Shown here piece by piece: positions 54,600 to 63,885 of a stretch of 64,000 nucleotides of DNA. Position 1 is the stretch's first letter; the number at the start of each line of letters is the position of its first letter. The translations under genes were made by a program, and so were the position numbers. The DNA lies in contig NZ_CP143423.1 in the NCBI RefSeq assembly GCF_014337925.2, positions 1,456,501-1,520,500 of the forward strand, in the 5' to 3' direction. The notes under the pieces are model-generated. The model was not told the DNA's origin. It made no database searches and was given only the letters and a program-made list of their open reading frames with translations. This DNA comes from Roseobacter fucihabitans. Its GTDB lineage: Bacteria; Pseudomonadota; Alphaproteobacteria; Rhodobacterales; Rhodobacteraceae.

Positions 54600-56003
54600 T
54601 CACGAAGAATATCGCGTTGCGCCGCGCCTGGTCTCATCCACCGGGCTGGCCAGCATGACGGTCTGATGTGCGCGCTGGTCACAATCCATGCGCGGACAAA
54701 CGCGACAATTGATGCCGATCTTTGTCATGCGCGCCGCCGCGAGGCTGAGGTCATCCGCATAGCCGATCTCGCCGACATGATCGAGGCTGCACCCCATGGC
54801 GATGGCAAGCTGTACGTCCCTTGAATGGCGCGTGAACGTGGGGCGATCCACGGTGCGCGCGAAGACGAAAAACTGCGTGGCATCGGGCAGTTCGACAAAT
54901 TGCGGCACGATACGCCCGGGCGCGCGAAATGAGCTATGCACCTCAAGGCGCGGGCAGGCCCCGCCGTATTCTGCCAGATGAAAATCGGTGGCATTGAATC
55001 GCTTGGTTACATTCCCCGCCTTGTCGATGCGCAGGAAAAACAGCGGCACGCCCTTGGCACCGGGGCGCTGGAGCGTGGTGGTGCGGTGGCAAGCCTGCTC
55101 GAAACTGACCCCGAAACGGGTGGCGAGATGGTCAAAGTCATATTTGCTGGCCTGAGCCTCGCGCAGGAAGGCAGTGTAGGGCATTAGCACGGCCGCCGCA
55201 AAATAATTGGCCAGCTCAACCCGGTAACGCGCTCGGCTGCGGGCGTCCTCAAGCCCGGAGCGCGCGAGAATCTCTGCCAGCAGGTCATGCTGTTCGATCA
55301 GGGCGGCGACATGCACCAGTTGAAACACGCGGTTGGGGTGGTCCATCGCCTCAGAGAGGCGCACCTCGCGCAGGGTCTCATCATATTCGCGCAGGGTATT
55401 GGGCATCTCTTCACTGGCCGCGAGCCGGACGGTCAGCCCGAGTTTGTCGCGCAGCCGCGATTTCAGCGCGCCATAGACCTCATCCGCGGGCACCTTCTGC
55501 CCCGCCCAGAAGGCTTCGGCGGCGGTTTCCAGAGAGGGAAAATGGTTCTGATGCTCGCGAAACAAATTATGCACATTCGATTCGGGAGAGGTCGGCAGGA
55601 GCGCCTCCTTGTCGTCGGATGCACCAGCCAGGCTCATCAATTGATCCGTTACCGCCAGATAGGCACGATGCAGTTGCAGAAAACTGCTTGCCAGATCTGG
55701 ACTATGGCTTAGCGCGGCGCGCAGCTGTGTGAGGTCCGGGCGTGTCGGCTCAAACAGCGGATTTTGCAGGGCGGCGCGCATGTCGGCAAGCTGCGCGGCA
55801 TCATCGTCCTTGGCGATGTCACGCCAGTCAACACCATATGCTTCCATCACTTTCAACAGGACAGAGACGGATACGCTGCGCTCGTTCTTTTCCAGCAGGT
55901 TCACGTAAGACGTACTGATCCCCAGGGCCTTGCCCATCTGCGCCTGCGTCTGGCCGTGCTCCACACGGAGGCGTCGCAAGTGGGGTCCGATAAAAGTTTT
56001 CAT
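54600..56003 (-). CDS. XRE-family regulator with IrrE-type domain (short-chain fatty acyl regulator family)
   Basis: The 467-residue protein (start MKTFIGPHLRRLR) has an N-terminal helix-turn-helix (HGQTQAQMGKALGISTSYVNLLEKNER), an ImmA/IrrE-like region (about 170-290; the HExxH motif is not intact: RVELANYFAAAVLMP) and a C-terminal DUF2083 zinc-like domain with Cys residues (CRVCPRMDCDQR). Relatives include RamB and propionate/methylcitrate regulators that sense acyl-CoA. It is divergent from the aminotransferase-mtk cluster with a dyad operator between them, so it probably controls that cluster. Confidence 0.87.
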   Translation of the reverse strand: MKTFIGPHLRRLRVEHGQTQAQMGKALGISTSYVNLLEKNERSVSVSVLLKVMEAYGVDWRDIAKDDDAAQLADMRAALQNPLFEPTRPDLTQLRAALSHSPDLASSFLQLHRAYLAVTDQLMSLAGASDDKEALLPTSPESNVHNLFREHQNHFPSLETAAEAFWAGQKVPADEVYGALKSRLRDKLGLTVRLAASEEMPNTLREYDETLREVRLSEAMDHPNRVFQLVHVAALIEQHDLLAEILARSGLEDARSRARYRVELANYFAAAVLMPYTAFLREAQASKYDFDHLATRFGVSFEQACHRTTTLQRPGAKGVPLFFLRIDKAGNVTKRFNATDFHLAEYGGACPRLEVHSSFRAPGRIVPQFVELPDATQFFVFARTVDRPTFTRHSRDVQLAIAMGCSLDHVGEIGYADDLSLAAARMTKIGINCRVCPRMDCDQRAHQTVMLASPVDETRRGATRYSS

Positions 56004-56014
56004 ATCCTTTACTA

Positions 56015-56060
56015 GCGCAATTTTTACAAGTTTACAAATTGAGAACTTGTGAACTTGCGC
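56015..56060. promoter_or_regulatory. Nested dyad between the XRE regulator and the sgaA cluster
   Basis: GCGCAA (56015-56020) pairs with TTGCGC (56055-56060) and ACAAGTT (56026-56032) with AACTTGT (56044-56050); both share the same centre at about 56038. This lies just upstream of the regulator start and between divergent genes, a likely operator for the regulator itself. Confidence 0.6.
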
Positions 56061-56136
56061 GTTTACAGCATGACCCGCTTCTGTTTCAGGATTTCCATCT
56101 GCACGTGCAATGGTCCACGCATCAGGAGGAGCACCC

Positions 56137-57339
56137 ATGCGGACAGGCCAGACACATCTTTTTATTCCCGGACCCACCAATGTACCCGAAAGCGTGCGCC
56201 AAGCCATGAACGTGCCCATGCAGGACATGCGGGCACCGGATTTCGGCGACCTGACGCTTGGCCTTTTCAAGGACCTCAAAAGCGTTTTGCGCACTAAAAC
56301 CGGCAAGGTCATGCTCTTTCCTGGATCCGGCACGGGGGCCTGGGAAGCGGCGATCACCAATACGCTTAACCCCGGTGACAAGGTCTTGATGTCACGCTTT
56401 GGTCAATTCTCCTCGCTCTGGGTAGAGATGGCGCAGCGTCTTGGTCTCGACGTCGAGGTCGTTGATGTCCCTTGGGGGGCCGGTGTGCCGGTCAAGGAAT
56501 ATGCCCGCCGCCTCGGCGCGGATGCCAAGGATGAAATAAAGGCGGTTTTTGTGACCCATAATGAAACCGCAACCGGTGTGACCTCGGATGTGGCGGCGGT
56601 ACGCAGGGCGATGGATGATTGTTTCCATGATGCGCTGTTGTTCGTTGATGGCGTGTCTTCGGTCGCCTCGATCGATTTCCGCATGGATGACTGGGGCGTG
56701 GATCTGGCCGTCACCGGCAGCCAGAAGGGCCTGATGTTGCCCGCGGGTCTGGGTATTCTGGGCGTCAGTGAAAAGGCGCTGGAGGCCGCGCGCGGTGCCA
56801 AAATGCGGCGCGCCTATTTTGAGTTCGACGATATGCTGAAGCTGAATGCGGATGGGTATTTTCCCTATACGCCGCCGACGCAACTGTTCCACGGCTTGCG
56901 CAAATCGCTGGACCGGATCCAGCACGAGGGGCTCGACAATGTCATCGCCCGGCACCATCGCCTTGGCGAAGCCGTGAGGCGCGGGATTGCGGCCTGGGGG
57001 ATGGATCTTGTCGCAGAACATTACACGCTTTACTCCGATACTGTCTCCGCGGTGCGCGTGCCTCAAGGTGTGGATGCACGCGACGTGTTGCGCATCGCCT
57101 ATGAGGAATACAACGCCTCTTTTGGATCGGGTCTGGCGCGGCTTGCGGGCAAGGTGTTTCGGATCGGGCATCTGGGCGATCTCAACGAGGGCATGTGCCT
57201 GACATCGCTGTCACTGGCGGAAATGGCGCTGGCGCGGGCGGGTGCACGGATCGAATTGGGCTCTGGCGTCGGTGCGGCGCAGGATTGGCTCTTGTTGCAA
57301 CACATGGATGCGCCTGATTTGTGTGTTGCGGCTGAATAA
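56137..57339 (+). CDS. sgaA: Serine-glyoxylate aminotransferase (class V)
   Basis: The 400-residue PLP enzyme starts at MRTGQTHLFIPGPTNVPE and carries the family segments LFPGSGTGAWEAA, VTHNETATG, VDGVSS and the PLP lysine in VTGSQKGLMLP. It moves the amino group of serine to glyoxylate, giving hydroxypyruvate and glycine, the entry to the serine cycle. A role as aspartate-glyoxylate aminotransferase (BhcA type) is possible since the two are similar, but no other bhc gene is nearby. AGGAGGA precedes the start. It leads the mtk cluster. Confidence 0.88.
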   Translation: MRTGQTHLFIPGPTNVPESVRQAMNVPMQDMRAPDFGDLTLGLFKDLKSVLRTKTGKVMLFPGSGTGAWEAAITNTLNPGDKVLMSRFGQFSSLWVEMAQRLGLDVEVVDVPWGAGVPVKEYARRLGADAKDEIKAVFVTHNETATGVTSDVAAVRRAMDDCFHDALLFVDGVSSVASIDFRMDDWGVDLAVTGSQKGLMLPAGLGILGVSEKALEAARGAKMRRAYFEFDDMLKLNADGYFPYTPPTQLFHGLRKSLDRIQHEGLDNVIARHHRLGEAVRRGIAAWGMDLVAEHYTLYSDTVSAVRVPQGVDARDVLRIAYEEYNASFGSGLARLAGKVFRIGHLGDLNEGMCLTSLSLAEMALARAGARIELGSGVGAAQDWLLLQHMDAPDLCVAAE

Positions 57340-57366
57340 ACCCTTCCAGCAGCGAGAAAGTAATCC

Positions 57367-57575
57367 ATGTCCCACAGGCATCACCCCCTGCGACAGCAAC
57401 GCGCGGAACTTGCTGCTGGGGCCTTCAACCCGGCGATGATTGGCCGCGCAGCAAGCAGCTCGCCAAGTGCCGAAGATAACAAGGCTGAGCGGACCATGGA
57501 TGCGCTGCGCAAGGCCGAAAGCTTAGGGCGCAAAACGTGATCGACGTGGCAAAAGCCATCGCCGCGCATGTGTAA
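57367..57575 (+). pseudogene. Possible C-terminal remnant of a CitE/malyl-CoA lyase-like gene
   Basis: Between sgaA and mtkA a frame from the ATG at 57367 reads through AGAFNPAMIGRAASSSPSAE and TMDALRKAESLG to a TGA at 57538-57540; the next frame then continues [11 protein letters not shown] to a TAA at 57573. The order of segments (SPSAE, a helix, then a short ID-VA strand) resembles the C-terminus of CitE/HpcH lyases. The assignment is tentative: only some 60 residues remain and catalytic parts are gone. A malyl-CoA lyase would fit this place. Confidence 0.35.
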
Positions 57576-57597
57576 CTGTTTCAACTGGGAGGCAATA

Positions 57598-58773
57598 ATG
57601 GACATTCACGAATATCAGGCCAAGGAAATTCTGGCAGGCTTTGGTGTGCCGGTGCCGCGCGGTGGGCTGGCGTATTCCCCCGAGCAGGCGGGATACCGCG
57701 CGCGTGAATTGGGCGGTGAGGCCTGGGTGGTCAAGGCGCAGATTCATTCGGGTGGGCGCGGTGCAGCGGGCGGTGTCAAGCTGTGCCGGACGGATGAAGA
57801 GGTGCGCGCTTATGCCGCCACGCTGTTTGGCCGCGACCTGGTGACGAAACAGACCGATGCGCGGGGCAAGAGCGTTCACCGCGTCTGGGTCGAAACCGCC
57901 TCGGAAATTAGGCAGGAACTCTATTTGGGTCTCGTTCTGGACCGTAAAACCGAACAGATTATGATTGTGGCCTCCGCCCATGGCGGCATGGAAATCGAGG
58001 ATTTGGCAGAGGAAGACCCCGACAGCCTACGCCGGATGTTGATTGATCCCGCCGTCGGGCTGGCCGAATTTCAGGCGCGCGAATTGGCCTTTTCACTGGG
58101 GCTGACGGGCGGGCAGGTGGCGCAGATGGTGAGCGTCCTGCAGGCTTGCTACCGGGCCTATCGCGATCTGGATGCGATGATGGTAGAGATAAACCCACTT
58201 GTGCTCACCGGTACGGGCGAACTTGTGGCGCTGGATGCCAAGATGAGTTTTGACACCAATGCGCTTTATCGCCGACCGGATGTCGCAGCCTTGCGTGATC
58301 CCTCCCAGGAGGACCCGCGCGAGGCAACCGCCGCCGATAATGGTTTGGCTTATGTCGGTCTTGACGGTGACATCGGATGCATCATCAATGGTGCCGGGCT
58401 GGCCATGGCAACGATGGATATGATCAAACTTTCGGGGGGTGAGCCAGCCAACTTCCTTGATATTGGCGGTGGTGCCAGCCCCGAGCGCGTGTGTCAGGCG
58501 TTCCGCACCGTTTTGAGTGACGCAAATGTGCGGGTAATTTTGGTGAATATCTTTGCCGGGATCAACCGCTGCGACTGGATTGCCAATGGCGTTGTGCAGG
58601 CCTACCGCGAGGTCGGTATGACCCTGCCTGTGGTGGTGCGCCTGGCCGGGACAAACGTCAAGGAAGGTCAGGACATCCTGCGCAAATCGGGCTTGCCGAT
58701 CCTCACCACCGATACGCTGGAAGAAGCGGCAGAGGTTGCCGTTGCCCATCGTAAAACCCCCATCGCCGCTTGA
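57598..58773 (+). CDS. mtkA: Malate-CoA ligase subunit beta
   Basis: The 391-residue ATP-grasp subunit has [49 protein letters not shown] and the C-terminal CoA-ligase flavodoxin-like part ([25 protein letters not shown]). It is closely related to succinyl-CoA synthetase beta. The neighbouring sgaA and the separate operon favour malate thiokinase, which makes malyl-CoA from malate. GGGAGG lies before the ATG. The alpha subunit follows by 13 bp. Confidence 0.88.
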   Translation: MDIHEYQAKEILAGFGVPVPRGGLAYSPEQAGYRARELGGEAWVVKAQIHSGGRGAAGGVKLCRTDEEVRAYAATLFGRDLVTKQTDARGKSVHRVWVETASEIRQELYLGLVLDRKTEQIMIVASAHGGMEIEDLAEEDPDSLRRMLIDPAVGLAEFQARELAFSLGLTGGQVAQMVSVLQACYRAYRDLDAMMVEINPLVLTGTGELVALDAKMSFDTNALYRRPDVAALRDPSQEDPREATAADNGLAYVGLDGDIGCIINGAGLAMATMDMIKLSGGEPANFLDIGGGASPERVCQAFRTVLSDANVRVILVNIFAGINRCDWIANGVVQAYREVGMTLPVVVRLAGTNVKEGQDILRKSGLPILTTDTLEEAAEVAVAHRKTPIAA

Positions 58774-58786
58774 AGGAGAAGAGCAT

Positions 58787-59683
58787 ATGGCTATTCTGAT
58801 CGATAAGAGCACACGCGTTTTGGTCCAGGGCATTTCCGGGCGCATCGGCCAATTTCACACACAGGAAATGATCGAAGCGGGCACCAATGTTGTCGGCGGC
58901 GTCACGCCGGGCAAGGGCGGGAGCAGCATCCTGAACCGACCCGTTTTTGACACCGTACGCGCGGCCGTGGAGGCCACCGGTGCCGAGGCCAGCCTGTTGT
59001 TTGTCCCGCCCCCCTTTGCGGCGGATGCGATGATGGAGGCGGCGGATGCGGGCATCCGCACGGCGGTCTGCGTGACCGATGGTATCCCGGCACAGGATAT
59101 GATCCGGGTGAAACGTTTCCTGCGCCGTTATTCCCGGCTGCGCAAAATGCGCCTGATTGGACCGAATTGCGCCGGGATCATCTCCCCAGGGCAGGGTTTC
59201 ATGGGGATCATGCCGCCTCATATCTACATGCCGGGGCGCGTTGGGATCGTCGGGCGGTCCGGGACTTTGGGATATGAGGCCGCCAGCCAGATGCAGAAAT
59301 TGGGCATCGGGGTTTCGACCTCCGTTGGCATTGGGGGGGATCCGATTAACGGATCGTCATTCCGCGACATTCTGGAACTGTTTGAGGCCGATCCGGAAAC
59401 GGATGCGGTCATGATGATCGGCGAGATCGGCGGGCCGCAAGAGGCTGAAGCCGCGGCCTATGTGCGCGATCATATGAGCAAGCCGGTCGTGGCCTATGTC
59501 GCCGGTCTGTCGGCACCCAAGGGGCGCCAGATGGGACATGCCGGGGCGATCATTTCCGCCTTTGGTGAAAGCGCGCAGGAGAAGGTTGAAATGCTTAGCG
59601 CCGTGGGCATTGCCGTGGCCCCAAACCCATCCGCAATGGGCGTGACCATGGCGGACGTCCTGTCCCATCAGCGCGCGGCATGA
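58787..59683 (+). CDS. mtkB: Malate-CoA ligase subunit alpha
   Basis: The 298-residue subunit has [21 protein letters not shown] with the CoA-binding Rossmann motif, [19 protein letters not shown] and the phosphohistidine segment [10 protein letters not shown] near the C-terminus. It pairs with mtkA. Assignment to malate rather than succinate rests on the gene context. AAGGAGAAG precedes the ATG. Its TGA overlaps the next start (ATGA). Confidence 0.88.
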   Translation: MAILIDKSTRVLVQGISGRIGQFHTQEMIEAGTNVVGGVTPGKGGSSILNRPVFDTVRAAVEATGAEASLLFVPPPFAADAMMEAADAGIRTAVCVTDGIPAQDMIRVKRFLRRYSRLRKMRLIGPNCAGIISPGQGFMGIMPPHIYMPGRVGIVGRSGTLGYEAASQMQKLGIGVSTSVGIGGDPINGSSFRDILELFEADPETDAVMMIGEIGGPQEAEAAAYVRDHMSKPVVAYVAGLSAPKGRQMGHAGAIISAFGESAQEKVEMLSAVGIAVAPNPSAMGVTMADVLSHQRAA

Positions 59684-60558
59684 GCCTTATGGACGGAGCC
59701 TCAGAAATCGCAATGACCAACAGCGCAAGCGGTGTCGGTCGCAAAGAACAGCATGTCGGTGTCTTGAGCCTGGCCTTGGCCAATATGGTCCATGGAGCGG
59801 TGGCGCATGGGTTGTCTGCGGCTTGCGATATCCGCGAGGGCGCGCCCATGCCGCATCTGTGGCATTGGGCGGGGTTTCCCGAAACCGTGCCGCTGTCGGA
59901 ATTGGCCCGCAACGGGCATCCGGCGATGGGTGGATTTTTACCGGAACTGTCCTTTGAGCGTCGTATGTGGGCGGGGGGGCATCTGCGGTTTTCGGGCAGG
60001 TTGCACATCGGCGAGCCCTTGCACCGCAGCTCGGAAATCCTCGCTGTCACCCGCAAGGCCGGGGCGACGGGCGAAATGGTGTTTATCACCGTGCAACATG
60101 TCGTGACCGGCGAGGCCGGGGGCCGTGTGGATGAGGTGCAGGACATCGTTTACCTCGATATCCCCGACCGTTTTACAGCACCCAAAAAGAAACCCGTGCC
60201 TCAGGATTTGCTGTTTGACGAAACCGTCACGATGAACGAGGTACGCTTGTTTCGCTTTTCTGCGGCGACCTATAATGCGCATCGCATCCATTATGATCTG
60301 GATTACACACGCAAGGTCGAAAAATACCCCGCCCTGATCGTGCATGGTCCGATGCAGGCGATGATGCTGCTGGATGCCGGTGAACGTCACAGCGGCAAAT
60401 CCGCATGCGGGTTCCGATTTCGCGGTGTGCATCCGATGTTCCACGATCAGGACCTGCGGCTCACGGGGACCGTTGATCTCGCAACAAAGGCCATGGTGCT
60501 GGGCACGGCTGCCCCGGCGGGCTTTCTGGGGATGCAAGCGCGCATGGAGTGGGCATGA
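59680..60558 (+). CDS. MaoC/HTD2-like hydratase, mesaconyl-C4-CoA hydratase type
   Basis: The 292-residue protein is a double-hotdog hydratase. The C-terminal half holds the hydratase motif FSAATYNAHRIHYDLDY and a YPALIVHGPMQAMML segment; the N-terminal half is the inactive hotdog (MPHLWHWAGFPETVP). This architecture matches mesaconyl-C4-CoA hydratase (Meh), which turns mesaconyl-C4-CoA into citramalyl-CoA in the 3-hydroxypropionate bi-cycle. It overlaps both neighbours by ATGA and lies next to a matching isomerase-like gene. Other double-hotdog hydratases are the alternative. Confidence 0.75.
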   Translation: MSLMDGASEIAMTNSASGVGRKEQHVGVLSLALANMVHGAVAHGLSAACDIREGAPMPHLWHWAGFPETVPLSELARNGHPAMGGFLPELSFERRMWAGGHLRFSGRLHIGEPLHRSSEILAVTRKAGATGEMVFITVQHVVTGEAGGRVDEVQDIVYLDIPDRFTAPKKKPVPQDLLFDETVTMNEVRLFRFSAATYNAHRIHYDLDYTRKVEKYPALIVHGPMQAMMLLDAGERHSGKSACGFRFRGVHPMFHDQDLRLTGTVDLATKAMVLGTAAPAGFLGMQARMEWA

Positions 60559-61796
60559 TGGGCGGTGTCCTGGCCGGAATGCGCGTTGTTGAAAGCTCTG
60601 CCTTCGTGGCGGTGCCGCTGGCGGGGATGACCCTGGCGCAGATGGGAGCGGATGTGATCCGTTTCGATTTGCCCACGGGCGGCATGGACCATCAGCGCTG
60701 GCCGATCACCGCGCAAGGCAAAAGCCTGTTCTGGGCAGGGCTAAACAAGGGCAAACGGTCGATTGCGATTAACGTAAAAACCCCGCGGGGCCGCGAGATC
60801 GCCTCAGAAATCATCTGCGCACCGGGCGAAGATGCGGGATTGTTTATCACCAACCTCGCCGTCAAGGGCTGGACCGATCATCTCAGCCTCGCGAAAAAGC
60901 GCACCGACATTTGCACGGTAACGCTGCGCGGGGACCGCATGGGGCGGCCCGCGGTGGATTACACGGTCAACCCATCGGTCGGTTTTCCCGATGCCACCGG
61001 TCCGGTCGATGGGAGCGAGCCGGTTGCGCATGTGCTGCCGGCCTGGGATTGTATCGCCGGGAATATGGTTGTCTCAGGGCTTCTGGCGGCAGAACGACAC
61101 CGGTTGCGGCGTGGCCACGGGCAGGGAGTCGATCTGACGCTCAAGGACGTCGCCGCTGCGATGCTTGGCAATTTGGGCATTATCGGTGACGTCGCGATGA
61201 ACGGCGAGAGCCGCGCCAAGGCGGGCAACGCGCTTTATGGTGCCTATGGGCAGGATTTTTTGTGCCGGGATGGTCGGCGCGTGATGGTTATTGGTCTGAC
61301 GGTGCGGCAGTGGCGCAACCTGGTGAAAGTAACACAGACTGAAGGCGAAATGGATCGCCTGGCGCGCAGCTTGGGCGTTGATCTCGCCGAAGAGGGCGCG
61401 CGCTGGCATGCGCGCGATCAGATCACAAAGGTGCTGGTCCCATGGTTCGCCGCACGAGATCTGGACATGGTTGCGAGCGCATTTGATGCAGGCGGCGTGA
61501 CCTGGTCGGTGTTTCGCAATTTCCGCGAAGCGCTCGCGCAGGACCCTGATTTGTCGCAGCAGAACCCGATGTTTCAATCGCTGCATCAACCGGGTATCGG
61601 GCGCTACCTGACGCCCGGCTCGCCGTTTGATTTTTCTGATCTTGCACGGCAAGATCCGCGACCTGCGCCGGTTCTGGGCCAACATACCGAAGAAATTCTG
61701 GCTGATGTCGCCGGGCTGCCCGACAGCGAGATCGCGTCCCTGTTTGACGCAGGTGTTGTAACGCAGCCGGGTCAGGCCATACGCCTTGCGTCTTGA
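60555..61796 (+). CDS. CaiB/BaiF family CoA-transferase, mesaconyl-CoA isomerase (Mct) type
   Basis: The 413-residue class III CoA-transferase-fold protein opens with LAGMRVVESSAFVAVPLAGM and has the catalytic Asp165 in VLPAWDCIAGNM. It fits mesaconyl-C1-C4 CoA transferase (2-methylfumaryl-CoA isomerase), which moves CoA within mesaconyl-CoA. The sequence motif LPAWD, the length and the adjacent hydratase agree. It overlaps the hydratase gene by ATGA. The reaction is inferred by family; a different CoA-transferase substrate is possible. Confidence 0.77.
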   Translation: MMGGVLAGMRVVESSAFVAVPLAGMTLAQMGADVIRFDLPTGGMDHQRWPITAQGKSLFWAGLNKGKRSIAINVKTPRGREIASEIICAPGEDAGLFITNLAVKGWTDHLSLAKKRTDICTVTLRGDRMGRPAVDYTVNPSVGFPDATGPVDGSEPVAHVLPAWDCIAGNMVVSGLLAAERHRLRRGHGQGVDLTLKDVAAAMLGNLGIIGDVAMNGESRAKAGNALYGAYGQDFLCRDGRRVMVIGLTVRQWRNLVKVTQTEGEMDRLARSLGVDLAEEGARWHARDQITKVLVPWFAARDLDMVASAFDAGGVTWSVFRNFREALAQDPDLSQQNPMFQSLHQPGIGRYLTPGSPFDFSDLARQDPRPAPVLGQHTEEILADVAGLPDSEIASLFDAGVVTQPGQAIRLAS

Positions 61797-62072
61797 CGTT
61801 GATGCACAGGGTGCTTGCCGGTTTTCGAGCCTGACCCGCGCTATGACTGGGCCCGCTCTGCAATGATGTGACCGTATATGGTTGCAGTGACCCTATCGTA
61901 ACCAAAAGGCATCGGATATGTGCAACGCTTTTTGTTGTGTTGCCGTGGCAGAGTGTGAATTATTTTGTCTGGGTCCGCTTGGTGTCTCAAGCGATATTGG
62001 ATCGACGCATTAAAAATTTCGGCGTAGGCAGGTGATGTGATTTGTCCCAGTGACCCCAGATAGAGTACCCCG
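61797..62072. other. Intergenic region, promoter for the aminotransferase
   Basis: This 276-bp region has no recognisable gene, and no terminator or known operator was recognised. Confidence 0.4.
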
Positions 62073-63002
62073 ATGACCGACACCCAGATTTCAACCCATG
62101 ATGCTGCGGCGGACGCGCGCAATGATGACATCCTGATCTATGTGGACGGCGATCTGGTGCCACGCGCGGAGGCAAAAGTGTCGGTGTATGATTCTGGCTT
62201 CATGCTGGGGGATGGCATTTGGGAAGGGCTGAGGCTCTATGACGGGTATCTGTCGTTTCTGGATGAACATCTCGACCGGCTGTTTGAAGCCGCGCTCTAT
62301 ATCGACCTCGACATTGGCAAAACCCGCGCGGAACTGGTGCAGGCGATCCACCAGACCCTTGATGCAAATGCCATGACAACGGATGTGCATCTGCGCGTGA
62401 TGGTCACACGTGGGCGTAAGAAAAAACCCTTTCAACATCCGCAGCTGAGCGTTTTCGGCTCTACGATCGTGATCATTGCGGAGCACTCCAAACCCGACGA
62501 AAACGCCATTCACCGTGGCATCCGGCTTCACACCGTGCCCCATCACCGTGGTCTGCCGCTGACGCAGGATTCAAAACTGAATTCGCATTCCAAACTAAAT
62601 TGCATTATCGCCCTCAACCACGCGTTGCGCGCGGGGGCGGATGAGGCGCTGATGCTGGATCCCTTTGGTTTCGTGAATACGACCAATGCCTGCAATCTTT
62701 TTATCGTGCGCAAGGGGGTTGTTTGGACCTCGACGGGGGATTATTGCATGAACGGTATCACGCGGCAGAAGGTTATCGATTTGTGTTGCGAGAATGACAT
62801 TCCGGTGTTTGAACGCAACTACTCCCTGGTCGACACCTACGGTGCGGATGAGGTATTTCTGACCGGTACTTTTGGCGCGCAGACGCCCGTTTTCGAGGTT
62901 GACGGTCGTGTGATCGGCGGTGGCAAACCCGGCCCCGTATTTTACCAAATACGCGCATTATACAAAGCGCTCATTGCAGAATCGCGGATCTCGACCTCCT
63001 GA
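62073..63002 (+). CDS. Class IV aminotransferase
   Basis: The 309-residue PLP enzyme has the fold-type IV start YVDGDLVPRAEAKVSVYDSGFMLGDGIWEGLR, the PLP lysine in SHSKLNCI, the phosphate-binding GFVNTTNACNLF and EVFLTGTFG. It resembles branched-chain or D-amino acid aminotransferases. It lies downstream of the mct gene, separated by 276 bp, so it may have its own promoter. The amino donor is unknown. Confidence 0.88.
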   Translation: MTDTQISTHDAAADARNDDILIYVDGDLVPRAEAKVSVYDSGFMLGDGIWEGLRLYDGYLSFLDEHLDRLFEAALYIDLDIGKTRAELVQAIHQTLDANAMTTDVHLRVMVTRGRKKKPFQHPQLSVFGSTIVIIAEHSKPDENAIHRGIRLHTVPHHRGLPLTQDSKLNSHSKLNCIIALNHALRAGADEALMLDPFGFVNTTNACNLFIVRKGVVWTSTGDYCMNGITRQKVIDLCCENDIPVFERNYSLVDTYGADEVFLTGTFGAQTPVFEVDGRVIGGGKPGPVFYQIRALYKALIAESRISTS

Positions 63003-63327
63003 AAGACCTAAGGCAATCAGTCGGCAAGGTGCTGGCGACGCTTCGGTGCAGGTCGGGAAAAATGAACCGCTCACCGCCGCGCGCATGACGGAGGGGTTTC
63101 GCGGAACGACTTGGTCTGGGTTTTGAGGTAAAGACCGGGCAGGCCTGTCTTGTTCTGCCTCATATTTCTGGTGCATCTAAGTTCAGTCTGATCTTGGGGT
63201 CCTGTGATGCCCGACCTGACGCGCTTGACGGTCGGATTCAAATTTGACCTAAAAACCAGAACGCGCGACCCACGGGTTTTGTATTTCCCACGCTCTTTTC
63301 AATTGCCATTGTGGAACCTAGCAATTT
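63003..63327. other. Intergenic region between convergent genes
   Basis: About 325 bp with no family-like coding frame, repeat or RNA recognised. A clear hairpin terminator was not seen. Confidence 0.4.
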
Positions 63328-63762
63328 TCAATCACAATGAGCCGCCTGCAAAACAGGACGCAGTCGCATCAGCTCTTCGACCTTGAGCGGTTTGTCGAGA
63401 AAAGCTTGAACACAGGACATGCCGCTGAATTTATTTTTTTGAACCAATGGTAAAGGTGTCGAGATCATGACCAGCACCGCGGGCGCGAAGATCAGATTTG
63501 CATCATTGGTTGCGGTTTCAAGAAACTCCAGTCCGTTCATACGCGGCAGGTTCACATCAAGTAGGATGACATCAATTGCGCCGCCGGGGGGCGTGCGCAA
63601 ATAGGCGAGCGCCTTTTCGGCATCCATGAAGCTTATCACCTCCTCGGCAAGGCGCGCGCGGATCAGCGTCCTTTGGCACATCGCCTGATCGACGCGATCA
63701 TCGTCAATGATCATCACCTTTCCCAGAAAAAGCGCGGGGTCATTTTTGTCAATATGCATCAT
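63328..63762 (-). CDS. Single-domain response regulator
   Basis: The 144-residue receiver has the acidic residues IIDDD, phospho-acceptor Asp69 (VILLDVNLP), Ser in VMIST and Lys in LDKPLKVEEL. There is no output domain, so it works as a phosphorylation intermediate or by protein contact. Its kinase is probably the histidine kinase whose end lies upstream on the same strand. Confidence 0.9.
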   Translation of the reverse strand: MMHIDKNDPALFLGKVMIIDDDRVDQAMCQRTLIRARLAEEVISFMDAEKALAYLRTPPGGAIDVILLDVNLPRMNGLEFLETATNDANLIFAPAVLVMISTPLPLVQKNKFSGMSCVQAFLDKPLKVEELMRLRPVLQAAHCD

Positions 63763-63885
63763 TTTGGGGTCCTCTTTCCAACCATCGGGCGTTTCTTTTT
63801 GCGCCGACGCATATTCCCGACGTCGTTTGATGACATCGTGTGGCGAGGCGTTGAGGTTTTAAAGCGTTGTGGGGCGGTAATGCTC

